From NCBI GenBank assembly GCA_902500695.1, contig CABVRQ010000073.1:1-20075 (forward strand): DNA of 20,075 nucleotides, written 5' to 3'. Under the pieces are notes generated by a model. The model saw nothing but the letters and a program-made list of their open reading frames with translations, was not told the DNA's origin and made no database searches. Below, piece after piece: positions 15,211 through 20,075 of the stretch (position 1 is its first letter; every line of letters begins with the position of its first letter). Source of the stretch: an uncultured Nitrospira sp. (GTDB taxonomy: Bacteria > Nitrospirota > Nitrospiria > Nitrospirales > UBA8639). The translations under genes were made by a program, and so were the position numbers.

Positions 15211-15234
15211 CCCTGTGATATCAACACAGGGTTT
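15211..15234 (+). promoter_or_regulatory. Hairpin upstream of the transhydrogenase operon
   Basis: CCCTGTG (15211-15217) and CACAGGG (15225-15231) are perfect 7-bp arms around a 7-nt loop, followed by TTTG. It lies about 80 nt before pntAA. It may be a second terminator for the upstream gene or a leader or operator element of the pnt operon. Confidence 0.4.
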
Positions 15235-15309
15235 GCCAAGGAGTCTTAAATATTCCCGGCTGACTTAATATAAAGTTTCCACAACCCTTATTTTTAGAGA
15301 TATGGCCTT

Positions 15310-16476
15310 ATGATTGTTGGCGTCCTGAAAGAAACGTATCCTGGTGAACACCGAGTTGCCCTAGTTCCAGCCGTGCTTCCCTCGCTGAAAAAAGGTGGAA
15401 TGGATGTCATTGTGGAATCCAAGGCTGGTGAGCAAGCCGGTTACCCTGATTCCGCCTATATCGAAAAAGGGGGGACTATTGCCTCATCCCGGGCACAAGT
15501 CTTTGAAAAGGCTGATTGCATTGTCCAGGTGAGGTTGCTGGGGGCTAACCCTACCGAAGGCCAAGCCGACCTGGCAGGTTTTCGAAAAGGACAGATGCTG
15601 ATTGGAATGGCCGAAGCCTTGACCGCCCCTCAATCGGTTCAAGACCTTGCTTCTCGTGAAGTCACGACCTTTGCTTTAGAGTTGATGCCTCGCATTACCC
15701 GTGCACAAAGCATGGACATCCTTTCCTCCATGGGGACAGTCGCCGGCTACAAAGCGGTCCTGATTGCCGCCAGTTCTCTGCCAAAAATGTTTCCAATGCT
15801 CATGACAGCGGCTGGAACGGTCACTCCTGCGAAGGCGTTAATCATTGGCGCTGGGGTTGCAGGATTGCAAGCCATTTCCGTGGCTAAGCGATTAGGGGCT
15901 GCAGTCGAGGCGTATGACATTCGTCCTGCTGTCAAGGAGCAGATTTTAAGTTTGGGCGCCAAGTTTGTTGAGCTGCCATTGGAAACAGGCGCGGCTGAGG
16001 ATAAAGGGGGGTATGCCAAAGCCCAAGATGAAACCTTTTACAAAAAACAGCGAGAGTTATTGGGAAAAGTAATCGCCGGTAGTGATGTGGTGATTTCCAC
16101 GGCGGCCGTGCCGGGGAAAAAAGCACCTATTCTTATTACGGCTGATATGGTTGGGGCCATGGCTCCAGGGTCAGTGATTGTAGATTTGGCTGCAGAGCGG
16201 GGCGGGAACTGCGAGCTGACGAAGCCTGGACATACAATTGTAGTGGATGGTGTGACTATTCATGGCCCTGAAAATTTGCCCTCAACCGTGCCGTTTCATG
16301 CCAGTCAAATGTATGCCAAAAATGTGGCGACCTTTCTCCTTCATTTGGTGAAAAAAGGGGAAATTCAACTTGATATGAACGACGAAATTACGAAAGAAAC
16401 CATGATGACGCGAAATGGAGAAGTTGTTCAACCGCGCATTCGAGAAGTATTGGGGCTTCCTGCTCAATCGGCATAA
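15310..16476 (+). CDS. pntAA: NAD(P) transhydrogenase subunit alpha, part 1 (NAD-binding domain dI)
   Basis: This is the soluble NAD(H)-binding component of the proton-translocating transhydrogenase, which transfers hydride from NADH to NADP+ at the cost of the proton gradient. The 388-residue product has the alanine dehydrogenase/PntA N-terminal fold (GVLKETYPGEHRVALVP). Family segments include ELMPRITRAQSMDILSSMG, the nucleotide-binding motif GAGVAGLQAI at about residues 180-189, and GGYAKAQDETFYKKQ. It ends without the membrane helices found in the fused E. coli PntA. This is the split three-subunit form, known from Rhodospirillum. It is the first gene of a tight operon with pntAB and pntB. 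The ribosome site is weak. Confidence 0.95.
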   Translation: MIVGVLKETYPGEHRVALVPAVLPSLKKGGMDVIVESKAGEQAGYPDSAYIEKGGTIASSRAQVFEKADCIVQVRLLGANPTEGQADLAGFRKGQMLIGMAEALTAPQSVQDLASREVTTFALELMPRITRAQSMDILSSMGTVAGYKAVLIAASSLPKMFPMLMTAAGTVTPAKALIIGAGVAGLQAISVAKRLGAAVEAYDIRPAVKEQILSLGAKFVELPLETGAAEDKGGYAKAQDETFYKKQRELLGKVIAGSDVVISTAAVPGKKAPILITADMVGAMAPGSVIVDLAAERGGNCELTKPGHTIVVDGVTIHGPENLPSTVPFHASQMYAKNVATFLLHLVKKGEIQLDMNDEITKETMMTRNGEVVQPRIREVLGLPAQSA

Positions 16477-16490
16477 GAACGAGGGATTTT

Positions 16491-16769
16491 ATGGAAATGT
16501 TTCTCATGTCCTTTACGGTTTTTGTCCTCGCGATCTTCGTGGGCTTCGAGGTCATCACGAAGATACCGCCCACTCTTCATACTCCTTTGATGTCAGGCTC
16601 TAACGCCATATCAGGTATCACCCTAGTGGGGGCCATTGTTTCTACAGGAACGGAGCTGTGGGTTACCACCGTTCTGGGTTTTTTATCTGTGGTCTTGGCG
16701 ACCATCAATGTGATTGGTGGGTTTATGGTGACGAACCGAATGTTGGCCATGTTTAAAAAGAAGACCTAA
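16491..16769 (+). CDS. pntAB: NAD(P) transhydrogenase subunit alpha, part 2 (membrane)
   Basis: This 92-residue membrane protein supplies the first helices of the proton channel domain dII. Three hydrophobic segments are visible (MSFTVFVLAIFVGFEVI, ISGITLVGAIVS, TTVLGFLSVVLATINVIGGF), and the motif KIPPTLHTPLMSGSNAISG is characteristic of this subunit. GAGGG lies 5 nt before the ATG. It begins 14 nt after pntAA and ends 5 nt before pntB. Confidence 0.95.
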   Translation: MEMFLMSFTVFVLAIFVGFEVITKIPPTLHTPLMSGSNAISGITLVGAIVSTGTELWVTTVLGFLSVVLATINVIGGFMVTNRMLAMFKKKT

Positions 16770-16774
16770 AACAT

Positions 16775-18166
16775 ATGTACGATTTTATTATAAATTTTTC
16801 TTACCTCGTCGCGTCCGTCCTGTTCATTTTTGGCCTGAAGGGGCTTACCCATCCTCGAACAGCAGTTCGCGGGAATCTCCTGGGTGCCTGTGGAATGCTG
16901 CTGGCCGTGGTGGTGACCCTTACTGATCAACACATTGTCAGTTATGAGTATATTATTTTGGGAATGGTAGTGGGTGGCGCTATAGGTGCGGTGTTGGCGA
17001 TACGCATAGAAATGACTTCTATGCCGGAGATGGTTGCACTCTTGAATGGATTTGGTGGCGCTGCCTCAATCTTTGTGGCCGGGGCCGCGTTGATTGAAGG
17101 GTCTTCTTTAACTGATTCGCCCATTCTTCAATTGACGATTGCCACAGCTGCATCAGGTTTAATCGGGGCTGTAACGTTTTGGGGGAGTCTGGTCGCCTTT
17201 GGAAAGCTGAAGGGACTGATCTCTGAAAATGCGGTTTTGTTTTCCGGTCAACAAGTGATTAATTCAATTCTGGCCCTTTTGGTGCTTGGATTGAGTATTG
17301 GGGTGGTCTTAAATCCTGAAAGCTTCTCGCTATACTGGATGTTGGTCGGGGTGGCATCCGTATTGGGGATTCTGCTCGTGCTTCCTATTGGTGGTGCAGA
17401 TATGCCTGTGGTAGTTGCGTTGTTAAATTCCTATTCTGGGTTAGCTGCCGCCGCAACAGGTTTTGTGCTTTCCAATAATGTCCTCATCATTACCGGTTCA
17501 TTGGTTGGTGCCTCTGGGATCATCCTGACCCATATTATGTGTAAGGCCATGAACCGCTCGTTGACCAATGTCTTGTTTGGAGTAATGGGACCTTCGGGCG
17601 AGGGTGGCCAAACCGCAGATGAAGTGTATGGCGGAAAAGTTAAGTCGGCATCTCCTGAAGAAGTTGCTTTGTTATTTGATGCGGCGCGGCGAGTGGTGAT
17701 TGTTCCAGGCTATGGAATGGCCGTCTCTCAAGCTCAGCATCCTGTCGCTAGTCTCGCTGCCCTTCTAGAAAGCCGAGGGACCACAGTAGAATACGGTATT
17801 CATCCTGTGGCAGGAAGAATGCCAGGACATATGAATGTTCTTATGGCTGAAGCCGATGTCCCCTATGAGGCATTGAAAGACATGGATGATATCAACCAAA
17901 CCATGGACCAGGTTGATGTGGTCTTGGTAATTGGTGCCAACGATGTGGTGAACCCATTAGCCAGGACTGATCCAAGCAGTCCCATTGCGGGTATGCCTAT
18001 CATTGATGTTGATAAGGCAAAAATCGTTGTGGTGATTAAGCGCAGCTTAAGCCCTGGGTTTGCTGGAATTCCCAACCCATTATTCGCCTTGGATAATTCC
18101 CTTATGTTATTTGGGGATGGCAAAAAGATGGTTTTGGATATGATTGCCGCATTAAAAGACTCGTAG
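16775..18166 (+). CDS. pntB: NAD(P) transhydrogenase subunit beta
   Basis: The 463-residue subunit has an N-terminal membrane part of about nine helices (domain dII, residues 1 to about 265) and a C-terminal NADP(H)-binding domain dIII. Domain dIII shows VPGYGMAVSQAQ (from about 311), GIHPVAGRMPGHMNVLMAEA, GANDVVNPLA and IDVDKAKIVVVIKRS, all standard for the family. It forms the proton-translocating complex with PntAA and PntAB in the inner membrane. In a nitrite oxidiser the expected benefit is NADPH for biosynthesis, because nitrite electrons are poor reductants and NADH is made by reverse electron flow. It starts 5 nt after pntAB, so translation is probably coupled. No clear terminator follows. 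Confidence 0.96.
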   Translation: MYDFIINFSYLVASVLFIFGLKGLTHPRTAVRGNLLGACGMLLAVVVTLTDQHIVSYEYIILGMVVGGAIGAVLAIRIEMTSMPEMVALLNGFGGAASIFVAGAALIEGSSLTDSPILQLTIATAASGLIGAVTFWGSLVAFGKLKGLISENAVLFSGQQVINSILALLVLGLSIGVVLNPESFSLYWMLVGVASVLGILLVLPIGGADMPVVVALLNSYSGLAAAATGFVLSNNVLIITGSLVGASGIILTHIMCKAMNRSLTNVLFGVMGPSGEGGQTADEVYGGKVKSASPEEVALLFDAARRVVIVPGYGMAVSQAQHPVASLAALLESRGTTVEYGIHPVAGRMPGHMNVLMAEADVPYEALKDMDDINQTMDQVDVVLVIGANDVVNPLARTDPSSPIAGMPIIDVDKAKIVVVIKRSLSPGFAGIPNPLFALDNSLMLFGDGKKMVLDMIAALKDS

Positions 18167-18260
18167 TGCCGTCCTTTTGAAGTGCCCCAGATTTAAAATA
18201 TATAGCATGTTGGTTTTAAAGGTAAATATATAAAACTGTGAGCTATTTCGTCTTGCATAG

Positions 18261-18296
18261 ACTTCCAACTCGTGATAAAGTGCCAAGCTTGGAAGT
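18261..18296. promoter_or_regulatory. Inverted repeat upstream of rpsU
   Basis: ACTTCCAA (18261-18268) and TTGGAAGT (18289-18296) are perfect 8-bp arms around a 20-nt loop. The repeat lies 50 nt before the rpsU start. It may be an rpsU leader hairpin. No T-run follows, so termination after pntB is less likely. Confidence 0.35.
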
Positions 18297-18345
18297 ATGG
18301 CGTTAAATTGTAAAATGTTGATTTAATCTTTAGTTTGAGGGAAAC

Positions 18346-18540
18346 GTGGAAGTACGAGTTATCAATAACAACGTAGAAAAAGCACTGAAAGTCGCTAAGA
18401 AAAAGTTAGCAGCAGAGGGTTTATTTCGTGAATTGAAGCGGCGCAGATTTTATGAAAAGCCTAGCGTTAAGAAAAAAGGTAAAGAGCGTGAGGCAGCACG
18501 TCGGCGCCAAAAATGGCTCTCAAAAAATAGAATGTTTTAG
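18346..18540 (+). CDS. rpsU: 30S ribosomal protein S21
   Basis: This 64-residue basic protein belongs to the small ribosomal subunit, near the 3' end of 16S rRNA and the mRNA entry site for initiation. The N-terminal pattern VRVINNNVEKALKVAKKKLA, then GLFRELKRRRFYEKPSVKKK and the Arg/Lys-rich tail match S21 throughout, at usual length. The start is a GTG with GAGG 5 nt upstream. It is apparently a single-gene unit between pntB and nth. Confidence 0.95.
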   Translation: MEVRVINNNVEKALKVAKKKLAAEGLFRELKRRRFYEKPSVKKKGKEREAARRRQKWLSKNRMF

Positions 18541-18623
18541 GCTTTTCGTTACTGGGTTGCCTCGCTGATTTCAGTATTCTAGTTTTCCATCATTATTTCT
18601 TTCCAACTTAATCAACCGATAAT

Positions 18624-19280
18624 ATGAGGGAGGATGACATTCTTGTCTTCCTCCGCCTAGTCAAGAAGGCTATAAAGCCATTTCCTGCCCCTATACTTGG
18701 TCACCTTGCCGAACAAGGATGTGATCCTTTTAAAATCCTGATTGCCTGTGTTTTAAGCTTGCGAACTCGTGATCAAGCGACCGCTGAGGCTAGTCGGCGG
18801 TTGTTTGCTATTTCTTCTGACCCATATTCAATGTCAGAAATGCAGGTGAAGAAAATAGAGGAAACCATTTTTCCTGTAAGTTTTTTTCGCGTAAAAGCCA
18901 GGCAAATTAAGGCGTTAAGTCAAATGATTTGTAGGGATTTTCATGGGAAGGCTCCTGATACGATTGAAGCCCTGTTGTCATTGCCGGGGGTTGGACGTAA
19001 AACGGCCAATTTGGTGGTTACTTTGGCCTATGGAATGCCTGGGATATGCGTAGACACCCATGTCCATCGAATTTGCAATCGATGGGGTTATGTCGGCACC
19101 AAAACACCTGATGAAACAGAGCAATCGCTTCGCGTGAAACTTCCTCGAAGGTGTTGGATTTCTCTCAATGGGTTATTGGTGTCATTTGGTCAAAATATAT
19201 GCACCCCAATCTCGCCGTGGTGCGGTACTTGTAGCTTAAGCCGTTATTGTCCAAAAATTGGCGTTTTATCAAGACGTTAA
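18624..19280 (+). CDS. nth: Endonuclease III (DNA glycosylase/AP lyase)
   Basis: The enzyme removes oxidised pyrimidines in base excision repair and cleaves the abasic site. At 218 residues it is close to the E. coli length. The helix-hairpin-helix segment LLSLPGVGRKTANLVV holds the catalytic Lys126, and the catalytic Asp144 lies in VDTHVHRICNRWG, with the 18-residue spacing of the family. Four cysteines (193, 200, 203, 209) are spaced C-X6-C-X2-C-X5-C as in the [4Fe-4S] cluster. The usual SAQTTD near the N-terminus reads SLRTRD, a variant I have seen in some relatives. The ATG at 18624 has no clear ribosome site; no better in-frame start is available. Confidence 0.93.
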   Translation: MREDDILVFLRLVKKAIKPFPAPILGHLAEQGCDPFKILIACVLSLRTRDQATAEASRRLFAISSDPYSMSEMQVKKIEETIFPVSFFRVKARQIKALSQMICRDFHGKAPDTIEALLSLPGVGRKTANLVVTLAYGMPGICVDTHVHRICNRWGYVGTKTPDETEQSLRVKLPRRCWISLNGLLVSFGQNICTPISPWCGTCSLSRYCPKIGVLSRR

Positions 19281-19517
19281 AAATTTGAAATATTACAAGT
19301 TGGCTTATTTTACTTTAAACTAAGTCCGTCGTGAAAGATTCCGCATTCATCTAATTGCTGTGCGGAAATGGCTCATGATGGAAGCGATGCAAGATAGGAG
19401 GCGTTGAATATTTAGAAATTTAACCAAAATAATAGGAGCGGATTCGTATTAGGAGCCCAATTGCCTACCCATTGCGATCTTTTGGATTATGGCTAGTAAG
19501 AATCGTTTAAAGTAAAT

Positions 19518-19675
19518 TAATGTTACCGTTTAATGTAATGTTACCAATTGGTGCCTTTGTTGATGTAATGGAATGTTTTAAGCTTTATTTTATTATAATT
19601 TTCAAGTATTTACGATAATTACAATAGATGCTTTCAATAAGAGGTAATCATTGGCATGTAGATGATAATGTTACC
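19518..19675. repeat. Iterated TAATGTTACC motif
   Basis: Exact direct copies lie at 19518-19527, 19536-19545 and 19666-19675. An imperfect inverted copy, GGTAATCATT, lies at 19643-19652 and pairs with the third copy. The second copy runs into the palindrome ACCAATTGGT at 19543-19552. The pattern fits binding sites of a transcription factor. Confidence 0.5.
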
Positions 19676-19765
19676 ATTTTGAATCTCTTTATTTTTTTAA
19701 AAGATTTTTTTTGTATTTTTTTTAAATTAAACAGATACTTATGAAATTTTCATAACGAATGGAAA

Positions 19766-19781
19766 AGGTTCAAATCTTGCT
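19766..19781 (+). promoter_or_regulatory. Sigma-54-like promoter element upstream of nxrA
   Basis: AGGTTC, then four to six bases, then TTGCT, with GG at 19767-19768 and GC at 19779-19780, exactly ten bases between. The -12 part is a full match and the -24 part is partial. It lies about 165 nt before the nxrA start. Confidence 0.25.
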
Positions 19782-19945
19782 ATTGTTGTCTTTGATGTAT
19801 TTTAAACAAATAAAAATTAAAGTTAAGTGGTATTAATTGGCCAAAATTTTTATTCATGTAAAGGAGGTGGTAGGGAGTTTTTAGTTTAGATTTGTGAATT
19901 AAATCATGGACTTATTGTCCTGCACTCACTTAGGAGGTGTAAGCA

Positions 19946-20075
19946 ATGTTTCTTTCTAGACGGCAATTCTTGAAAGTTTCTGCTGGAACAGTAGCTGCAG
20001 TCGCATTGGCCGATAAGGCTTTGGCCTTAACGGCGTTACAGCCCGTCATTGAAGTCGGGAATCCTCTCGGCGAAT
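19946..20075 (+). CDS. nxrA: Nitrite oxidoreductase subunit alpha, N-terminus (cut by the window edge)
   Basis: Only 43 codons and one base are visible. They encode a Tat signal peptide with the twin-arginine motif SRRQFLK at residues 4-10, a hydrophobic stretch VSAGTVAAVALA, and then a mature start including LQPVIEVGNPLGE. I recognise this as the N-terminus of the Nitrospira NxrA, a molybdopterin enzyme of the DMSO reductase family that oxidises nitrite to nitrate on the periplasmic side. The Tat signal marks a cofactor-loaded enzyme exported folded. The ribosome site AGGAGGT lies 7 nt before the ATG and is the strongest in the window, in keeping with a highly expressed gene. The catalytic domains lie outside the window, so another Tat-exported molybdoenzyme cannot be excluded. 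Confidence 0.75.
   Translation, partial: MFLSRRQFLKVSAGTVAAVALADKALALTALQPVIEVGNPLGE

Larger units (their letters stand above)
19281..19945. other. AT-rich upstream region of nxrA
   Basis: This 665-bp stretch has no credible gene. It is far richer in A and T than the rest of the window, with T-runs near 19690-19730. It contains a 7-bp inverted repeat TTCCGCA/TGCGGAA (19339-19367), three direct copies and one imperfect inverted copy of TAATGTTACC, a palindrome ACCAATTGGT (19543-19552), a sigma-54-like element and an unused Shine-Dalgarno-like sequence at 19861. It reads as an unusually long control region for nxrA. Confidence 0.6.

Noticed and set aside
19651..19669. TTGGCATG upstream of nxrA as a sigma-54 element
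   Set aside because: The -24 part is good, but the bases at the -12 position are AT rather than the required GC.
19906..19959. Possible 17-codon leader peptide overlapping the nxrA start
   Set aside because: It has no ribosome site at the right distance and would clash with initiation at the strong nxrA site.
1..20075. CRISPR arrays, insertion sequences and prophage genes
   Set aside because: I saw no regularly spaced repeats, transposase or phage genes on either strand.

Overview
The window reads as chromosome of a nitrite-oxidising Nitrospira-like bacterium (phylum Nitrospirota), probably a marine or salt-tolerant one. Three things point there. The right edge holds the first 43 codons of a Tat-exported protein that I recognise as the N-terminus of NxrA, the catalytic subunit of nitrite oxidoreductase. 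The base composition is moderate rather than GC-rich. There is a complete glycine-betaine module: a fused glycine/sarcosine-dimethylglycine methyltransferase next to a BCCT-type betaine transporter. The taxon call comes from memory of these families, not from a database search.

Layout, left to right. A tRNA-Gly(GCC) on the minus strand (2-76) and ugd on the plus strand (229-1560) diverge, and their -35 boxes overlap. A minus-strand operon of four HEAT-repeat proteins follows (5415 down to 1703), headed by an 8-bp inverted repeat at 5451-5470, with a small helical protein upstream (5554-5919). Next comes a decayed BCCT transporter C-terminus (6075-6265), a 149-residue orphan gene (6329-6778) and the intact BCCT transporter (6901-8388). 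The methyltransferase fusion (8852-10534) diverges from the transporter. A second minus-strand operon (13516 down to 10596) encodes an exported alkaline-phosphatase-fold protein that has lost its metal ligands, a small exported protein and a fifth HEAT protein. Diverging from it is an alpha/beta-hydrolase-like protein with Gly in place of the nucleophilic Ser (13782-15053). A degenerate tRNA-Phe-like sequence lies between the two. Housekeeping genes follow: the three-subunit proton-translocating transhydrogenase (pntAA, pntAB, pntB), rpsU and nth. A 665-bp AT-rich, gene-free stretch then leads into nxrA.

How the parts fit. The methyltransferase makes glycine betaine from glycine, and the BCCT transporter imports it. 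PntAB makes NADPH using the proton gradient, which suits a chemolithoautotroph whose electron donor has a high redox potential. The five HEAT proteins (about 1,670 residues in total) have no catalytic domain and look like scaffolds; their partner is unknown. The most unusual material is the HEAT cluster, the two neighbouring enzyme folds without catalytic residues, and the repeated TAATGTTACC motif in front of nxrA.
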